The position numbers were made by a program, and so were the translations under genes. Positions 34,203 to 46,592 of a stretch of 64,000 bases of DNA are shown piece after piece. Source of the stretch: Gaeumannomyces sp. JS-464 (Eukaryota; Ascomycota; Sordariomycetes; Magnaporthales; Magnaporthaceae); the NCBI GenBank assembly GCA_002197995.1, contig NGZR01000003.1, positions 1,364,001 to 1,428,000 of the forward strand. Reading direction: 5' to 3'. The notes beneath the pieces are model-generated. The model saw only the letters and a program-made list of their open reading frames with translations. It had not been told where the DNA came from and did not search any database. Numbering within the stretch: the stretch's first letter is position 1; each line of letters begins with the position of its first letter.

Positions 34203-37200
34203 ATGGATTTGTCCATCGCGGCCCGGTGCCTGACAATGACCAGGAATGACGCCCTGTCCCGATTCAGCTCTGTGACGAGCACCTCCACCGACAGCGCGCA
34301 GTCCACGGCCACCGTCAAACCCTTGCCCTCCACTCCCGCCGCCGCTGGCGATGGCCACTCCGACTCCCACACTATTAGCTCGAGACGGGCGGCCCCGGCG
34401 CGTCTAAAGACCGACGACGGCCCCGATCCCAGCCGGTAAGTCCCCTGCGGCCTTGTCCGGTGTTGGCGTTTCCATTTTGCCTTCCGCCCCGTCTGGGATG
34501 CTGTGTTTCGATTGTCCAAGCTTTGGGCCCCATCGCCTCTCCTGTGCCCTCATTTTTTTTTTCTTCTTTTGCCTCCTACCCCGTGCTTCGGCAGCCCCGT
34601 CCAGCCCTGGAGCGAGCGCCGCCTCGTGTGTCCTTGAACCCTGGTCTTTGCTGTGGAGACGGAAACGCTCTCAACGGCCAGAGCAAACTGCTCCTCCCTG
34701 CTCCCTTCCCCAATGCGCCGCTTCTCCTAGCGCCAGGCGACCCATCGCTGCATGCAACCCTCGCCGCGTCGCGGCTCTGCAGTTATACCCGGACCCTAAT
34801 TTGATATTGCTCTTGAATCCGGGGTGAGCTGACTGGGCTGTTATCGAACCCGCGTTTTCTGCCGGCTCAGAACTCCGTCCAAAGAAGAATCACAGGTGTC
34901 CCCGACCTCGACCGGAACGCGCCTTGCTCTGTCGCCGTCCTCGACCGCCTCCAATGCCTCCTCCTTCCGCGAGCACCGAATGAGCGACTTCGCCAACTAC
35001 CGTAGGGATCTGGCCGTGCTCGACCCTGGGGGCTCTCGCGCCCCCCAGATCCAGCACAACCCGCCGCCCTCTGCCGGCCAGGGCGCGAGCCAGATCGCCC
35101 CGTGGATGTCGTCCAACGGCGCCAACCAGGGCGGTGGCCCTGGCGCCATCGCCCTCCAGACCACCTTCTACAACGACTCGAGTGATAACCTGTCGGTCGC
35201 GTCCCAGCTGTCGCCTGGCTTCCGTCCTCCCGGCCGTCCCTCCATCTCGCAACCCTCTGGCTCCGGCGTAGACGGGCTCGACGGTTCCTACTTCAACGAC
35301 GAGCGCCGCCCTTCCATCGCGAGCATCACCACCACGGCGAGCAGTCAGGGCTCCAAGGCCAGCGGGAATCGGGGCGGCTTCCGCAAGCTGCAGGGCTTCT
35401 TCGGAGAAGAGTTTCCTGGTCGAGACTCCTCCGAGACGAGCCTCCCACACGCCTCGTCCTTGCCGGGGAAGGACCGCTCCCATTCGTACAGCCGACCGCA
35501 CCGCGATCGAAACTACTCCAACGCTACCGACCACACCAGGGACGCGTCCCCTTCGTCGTCGCGACCACGAACGCCAGTTCCTGCACCCGAAGTGGTGCCT
35601 TTTCTATACCAAGAAGCCGATGTGCGTCACCTGCTCCCCCAATATACTCTCCCAGTGGACATCCATATCTGCCCTTCCTATGCCTATCCCGCTTTGACTA
35701 TAGGCCCCCCATGCGTGGGCTCCGCTCCTTGCGATTTAATCTGCCCGTTCCTCATGCTTTGTCCTTTGCTTTCCTACCCCGGGCATAGTTGCCCACTTCC
35801 ACCTCGCTTGCTTGTCGTTCTACGGCTGCCAAGCAGCAGATATCGCCGAATTATTCTGACTCGCGCAGGACATCGCAAAATACGGTGAAGCCCCTGTTCG
35901 GGATATCCTGTCTGGCCCTGATCGCGAACGTTATGTGACGGGCGATTCGTCTCAGGCCCCACCCAAAACCTCGTCGTCGGCTCGCTCTGGCCATTCAATT
36001 GTGCACCTTCACGGCCATCACAGACACAATAAGAGCAATGAAGACTCGAGGGCATTGCGCCCCACCATAAGTCGAGAGGACTCTGGCGTTCCTCCCTACA
36101 AGGACCGCAGCGGATCGACGACGATGGCCTCGTCCAGGTCGCGGGCCCAGAGCCCAGCGCCCAGTGGCCACAGCGCCACTGGCTACTTTGCAACATCCAA
36201 AAATGGCTACGATGGCCAGACCTCGCCGCCCGGCCAGCCTAAGAAGAGCATATTTGGGCGCCTCAAGAGGAGCAAAGAGAAGGATGACACGAGCTCGCTC
36301 AAGAAGATGTCGCCCTCGACAACATCTCTCACAAGGAGGCCCTCGCGCCAGGAGTTCGCTGGCAGGCCAGAGGGCATCACTAACATGCCCCCGGAATGGA
36401 ATGGTCAACTCCCCGAGCCGCCGCTCAACGAGTCGCCGATCTACAGCCAGGGGAAGCCGGGCTATCCTCGCCACGCGGCCTTCAAGTCCCCGTTCGCAAA
36501 GAAGGGGCGCTCGAACCGGTACGACGAACGCGACGATGCCATCGGGCCGACCGACCGACAGGAGGGACCGGGCGGCGCAGGCACCGTGTTCCATCTCGAT
36601 ACGAACCTTAACGACATGGACGGTATTCTGAGCAGGCCGCTGCCACTGACCCCGATGGATGCCGACTTTGTCCAGACGATCAAGGGCGGGAAGCTGCAGC
36701 CGTCCATCCAAAAGAACGGCCGCAACGGCGTGTGGGATGCGCCGGACAGCTGGGCCGTCAAACGCTCCGCCGATGAGACCGCACACCACTTCCCCGACAG
36801 CGATGACATAGGGAGCCCGCCAAAGCCAGAGGAGAAGATGACCGCGTACTGCATCCGCGTCTTCAAGTCGGACGGGACTTTTGCGACCATGCAGATGCCT
36901 ATCGACTCGTCGGCCCAGGACCTTGTTAACCAGCTGTCTAAGAAGTCATACGTCACTGGGGGCCTGGAGTACCACATCGCGCTGAAAAAGCACGACCTCG
37001 TCCGCGTTCTGGGTTCGGTGGAGCGGCCGCTGCTTCTGCAGAAGCGGCTGCTGCAGCAGGTCGGCTACGAGGAGCGAGACAAGCTCGAGGATATCGGGCG
37101 CGAGGACAATAGCTACCTCTGCCGCTTCCTTTTCATGTCGTCGAGGGAGCTTGAGCAGCAGGCGCGGACACAGGACCTTGGCCTGGGGGTCGCAACCAGA

Positions 37201-40200
37201 AGTTCACCCACGTCGATCTGTCCGGGCGCAACATCATCCGGATTCCTATATACCTTTACTCCAAGGTCTCCGACATCATTTCGCTCAACCTGTCCAAAAA
37301 TCTGTCCCTAGACCTCCCCCGAGACTTTATTCAATCTTGCCCGAACCTGCGCGACATAAAGTTCGTCAACAACGAGGCCAGGAAACTCCCAGCCAGTCTC
37401 GGCCGCGCGACAGGCTTACGTATCTTGACGTGTCGAACAACCGGGTGGAGCACCTGGATCATGCCGAGCTGAACAACCTCACCGGGGCTGTTGAAGCTCA
37501 ACCTGGCGAACAACAGGCTCAAGCACCTGCCTCCATATTTTGGAGCATACAGATCCCTCCGAACGCTCAACGTCTCATCCAACTTCCTCGAGAAGTTCCC
37601 CTCGTTCCTGTGCGACCTAGAGAGTTTGGTGGATCTCGACCTCAGCTTCAACCTGATTGGGACTTTCCCGGCCTGCATCGAGAATCTGAGGAATCTCGAG
37701 AAGTTTGTCATCACCAACAACAGGCTGAGCGGAACACTACCCGAGGCCTTCCACCGGCTCGAGAACCTCAGGGAGCTGGACATCAAGTACAATGCGATAT
37801 CGGGCATCGACGTCATTTCACAGCTCCCCAAGCTCGAGATCCTCACGGCCGACCACAACGCCATTTCCCAGTTCGTCGGCTCTTTTGACAGGATCAGAAG
37901 TCTGAAGCTCAAAGACAACCCCATCACCCGCTTTGAGCTGACTGCGATGGTACCGACGCTTAAACTACTCAACCTGTCCAATGCCAAGCTCGCCAGTATC
38001 GCCGACTCATTCAACTACATGATCAACCTCGAGAGGCTGGTCCTGGACCGGAACCATTTCGTGTCCTTGCCGGGCCAAATCGGGAAGCTACGCCGTCTGG
38101 AACACTTCAGCATCGCACACAACGCTCTTGCGGAGCTCCCGCCAGAGACGGGGTGTCTGCAGGAACTCAAATTCCTCGATGTCCGTGGCAATAACCTGAA
38201 GAAGCTTCCCATGGAGATTTGGTGGGCAAACAAGTTGGAGACGCTCAATGCCTCCTCCAACGTCATGACAGATTTCCCCAAGCCCGCATCACGAGCCCCG
38301 CAGGCGCCAGCCGACTTGAACGGGAAGCCAGGGTTGAGCGGTGGCCTGTCGGCCAAGCCGAGCATGGAGGACATGGAGACAGACGGCTCGCGGAGACCCA
38401 GTCAGACACCGTCGGCGAGTACGCTCCTTAGCGTGGGGCCGTCACCGGTGCCCGGGGGACCCGATCGCAAGAGCTCCGTTGTTTCGGTCTATGGCAAGGG
38501 TGGCAGGAAGACCTCTGTTGTTTCTAGGAGTGCTAACTCGAGCTCGACCATCATGGCACAAGTGTCTACTGGGAGAAAGGACTCGGGCCTGTCGGCGCGC
38601 ATTACTAACACGTTCTCTGGCTCGCTCCGAAACCTGCTCGTCGCTGACAACCAGCTGGACGACGACGTCTTCGACCAGATCATACTTCTGGGCGAGCTCC
38701 GCGTGCTCAACCTGTCGTACAACCAGATCAGCGATATGCCCCAGAGATGCATAAAAAGCTGGCCGCAGCTGGCCGAGCTGTACCTGTCCGGAAACGAGCT
38801 CACGACGCTACCGGTGGATGACCTGGAAGAGTACAGCTTGCTGCAGGTTCTTCACATCAACAGCAACAAGTTCACCAACCTGCCCGCAGATATCTCGAGG
38901 GCCAAGAAGCTGGCGGTCCTCGACTGCGGCAGCAACTACCTTAAATACAACATCTCTAACGTGCCCTACGACTGGAACTGGAACCTCAACCCGAACCTGA
39001 GGTATCTGAACTTGTCTGGAAACAGGAAGCTAGAGATCAAGCAGACGGCATACAGCAACAGCGCATCGAACAGGGAGCAGTACACAGATTTTAGTCGGCT
39101 CCTGAACCTCAGGGTGCTGGGTCTCATGGATGTCACACTCACACAGCCGAGTATCCCTGACCAGAGTGAAGATCGCCGTGTGCGAACGTCGGGCTCGCTG
39201 GCCGGATACCTTCCGTACGCCATGGCCGATACGCTGGGGAGAAACGAGCATCTTTCCACCATTGACCTCGTGGTACCTAGGTTCAATTCGTCGGACACCG
39301 AGACCTTGCTCGGGTTGTTTGACGGTCAGGCTCTCTCTAGTGGCGGCTCTAAGATAGCCAAGTACCTCCACGAGAACTTTGGCCACATTCTGGGGCAGGA
39401 GTTAAAAGATCTCGCCGAGAAGCGGCCCAACGATACCCCCGAGGACGCGCTGCGTCGGGCGTTCCTTTCGCTCAACAAGGAGTTAGTGACGATTGCGACC
39501 CAGAATAGCGAGGATAGGCCCTCGATGGCGCCTCGCAGCTCGTCGGCACACATTGTGCTAAACAAGGAGGACCTCAACTCTGGCGGCGTCGCAACCGTGG
39601 CATATCTGCAAGGGCAAGAGCTCTACGTCGCCAACGTTGGCGATGCGCAGGCCATGATGATCCAGTCAGATGGCACTCACAAGATGCTGACCCGGAAGCA
39701 CGACCCGGCAGAGCCGACGGAGCGGTCCAGGATCAGGGAAGCCGGAGGATGGGTCTCGCGCAACGGGAAGCTCAACGACCTGCTCGAGGTCTCGAGGGCT
39801 TTCGGCTACGCAGACCTGATGCCCGCTGTTCAGGCGGCACCACACGTCAGCCATGTGACAGTCAGGGAGCAGGACGACATGATCCTGCTTGCGACGCGGG
39901 AGTTGTGGGAGCACCTGGCGCCGGAGCTGGTAGTGGACATTGCCCGGCAGGAGCGCGAAGACCTTATGAGGGCGGCGCAGAAGTTGCGCGACCTGGCCAT
40001 AGCATACGGCAGCACCAACAAGATCATGATCATGATGATCAGCATCGCCGACCTCAAGCGGAGGAACGAGCGGTCGCGGCTGCACAGGGGCCAGAGCATG
40101 TCGCTCTACCCGTCGGGCATACCCCACGACGCGTACATGTTCCCGCCGCGGCGTGGGCGCAAGGCCAAGGGCGGCGAGGTCATGGACTCAACGCTGCAGC

Positions 40201-41547
40201 GGCTCGAAACGGAGATCTCGGCACCGACGGGCATGATCGCCATCGTGTTTACCGACATCAAGAACTCGACAAACCTGTGGGAAACGTACCCGCAGGCCAT
40301 GCGGTCGTCGATCCGGCTGCACAACGAGATGATGCGGCGGCAGCTACGGCGGATCGGCGGGTTCGAGGTCAAGACGGAAGGCGATGCCTTTATGGTGTCG
40401 TTCCCGACGGCGACGTCGGCACTGCTCTGGTGCTTCGCCGTGCAGATGCAACTGCTCGAGGTCAACTGGCCCTCCGAGATCATCAACTCAGTCTCGTGCC
40501 AGCCGATTGTAGACAAGGACAACAACCTCATCTTTAAGGGCCTTTCGGTGCGCATGGGCATCCATTGGGGCGAGCCGCTGTGCGAGCCTGACCCCATTAC
40601 CCGACGAATGGACTACTACGGCCCCATGGTGAACAAGGCGTCCCGTATCTCGGCCGTGGCCGACGGTGGTCAGATCACAGTGTCGTCCGACTTCATATCC
40701 GAGATCCAGAGATGCCTGGAGACGTACCAAGAGGCGCCCGGCGGTGGGGGCGGGAATGCCGCTGACGACGCTGGCGGGCATGGGAGGGGCTCCGAGGGCA
40801 GCGGGTTCGACGACGACACGTTTGCGCACGCGATCCGCAAGGAGCTGCGGTCTCTTAGCAGCCAGGGGTTCGAGGTCAAGGAGATGGGCGAGCGCAAGCT
40901 CAAGGGTCTCGAGAACCCGGAAACGATCTACTCGCTGTACCCGCACGCACTGGCAGGCCGGATCGACACGCACCAGGCGTTCGACCGGCAGCAGACGGCT
41001 GCGACGGCGGGACCGCCTGCCACAGCAGACGGGCCCAACAAGCCGGCGATGCTGAGCCCCGGCTCCGAACTGGCTTTCGACCCCCAGGCGATATGGGACC
41101 TCTGGAAGGTGAGCCTACGGCTGGAGATGCTCTGCAGCAGCCTCGAGTACGTGGGCGGCAGGGGCCTGCAGCCGCCCGAGACTCTCCTGATGGAGAGGAT
41201 GAAGCAGAGGGGGGCGAGGTCACGGAGAGCTTTGTGGTGACATTTATGGAGCACCAAATCAGCCGCATCGAGGTGAGCTTCTCTTCGCCCCTATCTATAT
41301 AGCAGTTAGTGGTACTTTTTTTTGTGTCGAGCGTTGCTAACTTGATTGTGTTTCACAGACTTGCGTTTCCACCCTCAGCATCAGACATCTTGCCATCGGC
41401 AGCGGGCCAATCTCTCAGCTCGAAGATCTCCGCGGGCCCATATCCGATGTGCTATCAAACGTGGCCAAGCAGCTTGCAGAACTCCAACAGTACAAGGCTC
41501 TGTACGGTGAGCTCGGAGGCGCTGGTGGCAGCAATGCCCAAGTGTAA
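34203..41547 (+). CDS. MAC1: Adenylate cyclase, fungal class III
   Basis: This enzyme makes cAMP from ATP at the plasma membrane and is the orthologue of Neurospora cr-1 and Magnaporthe MAC1. Introns are 34436-34870, 35622-35868 and 41273-41358; the spliced product is about 2192 residues. In order: a Ser/Pro-rich disordered N-terminus, a Ras-association domain (near 650-745), leucine-rich repeats (near 775-1250), a PP2C-like domain (near 1460-1680), the catalytic domain (near 1780-2020) with metal-binding FTDIKNST and EGDAF, and a C-terminal CAP-binding-type helix. The ATG at 34203 or 34236 is uncertain. Four one-base breaks lie at 37184-37188 (G missing), near 37410 (base missing), near 37484 (G extra) and 41209-41214 (G missing). 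Coding resumes at once each time, so error is likely. Confidence 0.93.
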
Positions 41548-43134
41548 TGATCCTCCAGGTGCACTCCGCCGACTTGATACCTATCCACACACCGTCATGC
41601 CATGAACACATACACATACACCCATCCTCTTATGTTTTCTTTCTGCTGAAGCGAAGCTTGTTTGGCTATCATGACTGCCTTACTCCCACCCTTGGCTCCC
41701 TGTCTTATATACCTCAACAGTTGCCTTTCTTTTTTGTTTTTTTGTTTACGCCCTTTATTGTTTTATCGGCTGATCGGCCCGTTGTATTCTCTTGTTGGCT
41801 ATCATGAGTCGGCTGATTGTGGGAAAGAAAAAGCATTTGCCATGTTAACGCGGAGCAGGCGCCTTGCTGTGAGTCTGTAACAATCTTGTCTGTCGCCTGA
41901 CAGACAGGCCGCACTTTTGTAATCCCGATTGACGTGGGGTGAGTGTGTTCTTCTGCTTGTCTTCCTTACCTAGCTCCAGTTTTCCGATCTGGATCTTGTT
42001 TCTCGTGTCATCACCCCACCCGTTCTATTTGACTTTTTCGGCCTATTTTCTTGTTTTTTTTTTTATTGTTTTTTTTTATTATTATCGCAAACGGCTGGAC
42101 TGTGTATGACTCTGATGGGCGGAAGGGACTCGGGAGGATTCCCACCCGTTCCTCTAGAGTGGACAAGACGGGCATGGCGTTTTCATACAATTTACTCGTT
42201 TCTTTTCCCTTTGGAAACCTGGGATTTCTTGTCGATTGGATCAGGACAGAGGGCCATGGTTATAGCGTCATCTTGTTCCCTCAACCACTGGGTTGGCAAA
42301 CCAACAAACACACAAACACACACATATACGAGGCCGGACTTTCTTCATACAGGCCCAAAGTGGCAGTCCGCCTATCAGTCGGCTTGCCTATCAACAAACC
42401 ACACCTACCTACTACCCTGCCCACCTACCCAGGTAGGTACCCACCTCTCAGCACATACCGTACTTTAATAATCGACAGAACACAAAACGGCAGAATCATG
42501 TTTGCTGTATACCCAACGTTTTTTTCGTTTCGTTTCCTTGCAGTGCCTCTGCCCAATTAAACGTGGAACCCCCAGGCTTCTGGCAACGTGAGGAATGGCA
42601 ACCCCCATGCAGCCTCGCGCCGCGCACGCAGCGCGGCCCGGCACCTTGCAGGGGGGGTGGGGTCGAAAATGGACAAGGTCGAGTTCACGGTGCGGGCGAC
42701 CAATGGGAAGCGAGCGCATTATCTCTGGCTGGCACCAGTTTTACGTCAGGGCGTGATTCAAACAATTGGCTTTGCGCCTCCCCGGCGTCGGGTCCCAGCT
42801 TTAGCTCGACCTGCACATGCTTTGACAGCTGAGCGGGTGGGCGGGTGGTGCATAGCTCTTGGGGGGGACACAGCTCGCTTCCGGATCTGTCAGAAGCACG
42901 CAGCACGAGCCTCCTCCATGGCGCTTGCGAGCACACCATCATATTGGCATTCAGTACCTGTGCTACTTGACATTTGCACGTTTCCGCTATTCAATGGTCA
43001 AATGCAGTCTCGTAAAAAGGCGCACTTGAGATTTTTTCGGCGTCATATGTTACCAGTACACCAAGTCTAGCCCGCGTCGATAGCTACAGATCTGGCGGGA
43101 GATCTGGGTAGGATACCTCGGTGTTGAGCCGTGT

Positions 43135-43150
43135 AGGTAGGTACCTACCT
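43135..43150. repeat. Perfect 16-bp palindrome AGGTAGGTACCTACCT
   Basis: This is the longest exact member of the dispersed AGGTAGG/CCTACC motif family in the window, lying about 400 bases upstream of the DUF3602 gene. Its role is unknown; binding by a dimeric regulator or simple replication-derived expansion are both possible. Confidence 0.8.
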
Positions 43151-43496
43151 CTCATGCCCTCCTCAGGCAGGTGCTCCGAATCGGGCCATGGACCCTTGGA
43201 CCGCCGAGCTGGGAGGGAGGGAGGGAGGGAAGGAGGGGTGGCCAGCCAGGGCGATTCTGCAAGTGTTGAGGCGGGTGGTTGGTGCCTGATAACGAAATCG
43301 GGACCCCATCCTGTGTTCTTTTTTGAGGAACCTGCCGACTTTCAGCCTGGCTTTGCTCCAATTTCTTCTGTCTGTTTTTCCTTTTTTCTTCTTATTTTGC
43401 TCCTGCTCTAAATCATCGAACGACGTTTTCCCTCGCCCCTTTTCCTTTCTCACAGTTGATACGAAAAACCTCCTCGGAGCATATCGCCAAACGAGC

Positions 43497-43502
43497 TATA
43501 AA
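43497..43502 (+). promoter_or_regulatory. Putative TATA box of the DUF3602 gene
   Basis: TATAAA lies 54 bases upstream of the ATG at 43556, after a long pyrimidine-rich tract. The short distance would imply a very short 5' leader. Confidence 0.4.
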
Positions 43503-43555
43503 CCACGCACAGCACAGCCACCACCCGTTTCTAGTTTCGTCACGCCACAGCAATA

Positions 43556-44310
43556 ATGGCATCCGCTACCGCGCCAGAGCCGATCGTTTCGCACGGCCGC
43601 GGCGGCGCCGGCAACATCAACCCGGACGACACGCAGTACGTCGACGGCGAGGTGACGCGCACCGGCGCCGAGGGGAGCCATCACGACGGGGCGTTCAGCA
43701 CCGGACGCGGAGGTGAGCGAGTCTCTTTTTAGGCTTGTTTGTTTATTGTTGGCCCCTTCTCCCCATTGCGACTCTTGTTCGACGTCCCTGCACAAACATC
43801 CCTCGGCGCTGCTCATGTGTCGTTATCACCACCAGAGCAGTGGCGTGCGCACTCCGGATGCCCCGTTCTCTTTACTACCTGAGGGATCCTTGCAATATGC
43901 GTCCCACCAGAAAGGAAGGAATTCTTATCTCGAAGCGGCCCGCACTTTTCACGTGCCCATCCGAGTTCTCCGCTCTCCATCTTCGTAGTCGCCCGTCTCC
44001 CCACTCCCAAACTTCTCCAAAAAGACATGTGGGAAACGGCTGACCCAAGAGCCCCGTCATACTAACCAACTATGACACAGGAGCCGCCAACATCGGAGAC
44101 GCCGGCACCAAGCCCGCGACGGTGCGGGCTGACAAGGACAACGTGCCCGAGGCGGCGGTCCGGCCCAGCTCCGAGGGCGACTTCCACGTCGGCCGCGGCG
44201 GCGCCGGCAACGAGCACGTGGCCGAGAAGAAGGCCGGGCTCGCCGACGACCACCCCAAGGGACTTGCCGACAAGCTGAAGCACAAGCTGATGGGCGTGTT
44301 CAAGAAGTGA
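43556..44310 (+). CDS. DUF3602 (PAR32-like) small protein
   Basis: Two exons, 43556-43712 and 44081-44310, give 128 residues. The 368-base intron (GTGAGC...ACACAG with an ACTAACC branch) falls inside a GRGG repeat. The protein carries the defining short motif GRGGAGN twice in full (near residues 15 and 95) and a related GRGGAAN across the splice site. It ends in a basic helix (ADKLKHKLMGVFKK). It is hydrophilic and probably disordered. Yeast Par32, of the same family, is a phosphoprotein that inhibits ammonium transporters in TORC1 and nitrogen signalling; a similar regulatory role is an inference. The frame is intact. Confidence 0.85.
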
Positions 44311-46592
44311 TTTTCTTTAGCTCTGCCAAGAGGGAGGATCTGGGATGGCGTGTGCTCCCCCCGTTGCCGTTTCGTCCCCTCATTTTTCTTTCTCTCCTTC
44401 GTTTTGGACCCGGCTTTAGCCGTCATTCTACCGTACCGGCTTTCCATTTTCGTCCTTTCGGCTCCAAGGTCGGTCGTTGGCCATACCCGGCTGCTGCGGC
44501 GGTGACGCAGAAAATAATACCCAGCTTTTTGTTTCCCCCTTCAACTTTGTTTCCGAAAGCCTTGCAGGGCCGGGCTGTTCTCACGTGGCTGCGATGTGTG
44601 TGTGTGTGACAATATTCGGGCTCGCACAAGACCTCCATGGCAAAAACGAAAAACAAGGATACGGAACGACATCGATCCCATGACTGCGCTCCAACGCCTC
44701 CCCCAGGTGGAAAACCCGACGGGTGATGCCAGATGCCACCTACCTGCACAGAAAAGCAGGAACCGTATGGCAGGCACTCTGGGCAAGACTTCTTGTTGCG
44801 GCATAATGCCCGACTGGCCCGTCACCGGTCGGTCGTGCATGGCGGCAAGGCGTGGAAGCTGCCTGTAACCCAAGCCCTCCCCACCTGCCTGCGGCGGGTC
44901 GTCGCATCAGGGCCAGCAGGCAGCCATGCATTTGATCCATGTTTATTCGGGCCATTTTCAGAGAGCCCCAACAGACAACGTCAGAACCTGCCGGGTTCTC
45001 GCCTTCTTTTTTTATCTGGACGGGTTGTGTTTTTGGCTCCTCCACAGCTCGCCCGCCCGCCCGCTCCAGGGCTGGGTCTGGTTGCGTTGCACAGCACGGA
45101 TCCCATGATGGTGGTGCGGGGGCTGATCGCCGATCTGTGCTGCTGTTTGTTGGTGGTTGCTGTACACAGTTTTGTGCGAGGATTGAGGAGAGGATACAGG
45201 AGATGGAGAGGGTGTAGGAAATAGCAAAGGATACTGGAAACAGGAAACTAGACATACACCTAGTGTAAGTTGATGTGATACGGATTTTCATTTCGGCGTC
45301 GTGCACATTGTGCTCGAATGCCATCCAATGCCTACCACCAGGGAAGGACTCCAAGGCCCCTCCAAGCCTCAATCCATGACTCTGCAACCGTATCATCAGA
45401 CAGACACTGCCATTTCCGGCACCACAAGGGCCTTCTCTGCCGCCAGCCCATCACCAGATCGCATCTGAGGAGGGAAGCGCGCAGGCCATGCGCGGAGAAC
45501 ACCAAAGCTCCAAGGGGCCTTGGCGGTGGGAAAGATGGTGGGCGGCCAAAGGGTGCCGGGGTGCCGGCCTTTGAACACAACGTCCCGTCCGGGACCCATG
45601 GATTGGGTTGGCCCCGATGGGGTCGTCGGGCTTCCATGGACGCCAGCCTTTTGCTTTCTTCTTCTCCCCGGATCCTCCCAGCTCAGCCAGGTGACCTCGT
45701 GTGCTCGTGTTGTGCCAGACTTGCATCGCCGCCGAAAAGCCCCTTAGCCTGTCCGCGACAAGGCGACGCCAGGCGCGAAGATCACTGCTCTTTTCGTCCC
45801 CTCCCCTCCCTCCCTCTCGCTCGTTCTCCTATCCGATTCTGTCCTACTTCCCTCCCCCCTCTTCCCCTTGGGGCGCACCAAACCAAAAGGGACGAAGGGG
45901 AAGCACAGGAGAAAAAGCGGGCGTCAGTCCTAAGCGTGCTGTCGCCAGCGCCATCGAGATTTGGCGCCGTACGTATCGTCGGCAGGCCCCAACACTTACA
46001 TACGTACCTACCTAGGTACCTACATACATACATATCTAGCCGACTCCGCCAAAAAGCTGGAGAAAACCTGGTTTCCCGTCCGCAAACCCCAATCTCTTGC
46101 TTGTTCCACGCCGGACGCATCGATCCGTCTGCCCACGCGCGCCCCCGTTTCCCCCAGACCGACACCCTGCCGCTCGTGGAATCCAGCGCCCCCGTGGCAG
46201 GGTGACACAGGAGCGCAGGGGCACCACCCGACTGGTCCTCTTCAGCCACCACTTTGCGGAGGCCCAGCGGCGGCCGTCGGGCAGCTTCCCCCATCGTCGA
46301 AACCGGTAAAAGTCGTGCGGGCAAGCTTCAGCTGACAGCGCGCGCAAGGGCCACGGGCGCTCAATCCGCCCGCCGTCCAGCGGGGAAAAGGTCCGTCTCA
46401 TTGGCAGCTGGGGGCCGACTGGGGTCTGGTGAGACGGCCAAATTCGAGCCCAGGGGGGGATTGTCTGGGGCACTGCGCCACTTTGCCACAAGCCCGTCTA
46501 GCGAGGGTTTTGGGGAGGATTGGATGGCAGCCTGCCGATTGAGGCCCTGTAAAGTCGCGTTTTGGCCGCCTCTCAAATAAAAAGCACGAGCC
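44311..46592. other. Intergenic region
   Basis: No supported gene lies in these 2.3 kb. The largest plus-strand frame, 45318-46205, is compositionally random. A TG run near 44596-44609 and a TACCTAGGTA palindrome at 46009-46018 are visible. Confidence 0.55.
46009..46018. repeat. Palindrome TACCTAGGTA
   Basis: An exact 10-bp palindrome within a longer run of TACC/TACA repeats (about 46001-46035), upstream of the ATG22 gene. The same 10 bases recur at 53167-53176. Confidence 0.75.

Larger units (their letters stand above)
41548..43555. other. Intergenic region
   Basis: I see no supported gene in these 2.0 kb. The stretch holds T-rich tracts near 42040-42080, an AC-rich run near 42306-42325, a GGGA microsatellite at 43211-43232 and two AGGTAGG/CCTACC motif clusters, one of them a perfect 16-bp palindrome. 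Confidence 0.55.

Noticed and set aside
35622..35868. Possible additional gene or exon in the 247-base adenylate cyclase intron
   Set aside because: It has normal GTGCGT and CGCAG ends and joins the two conserved parts in frame; no coding feature lies inside it.
45318..46205. A 295-residue plus-strand frame
   Set aside because: No domain, signal peptide or codon pattern; overlapping frames of similar length exist on the other strand.
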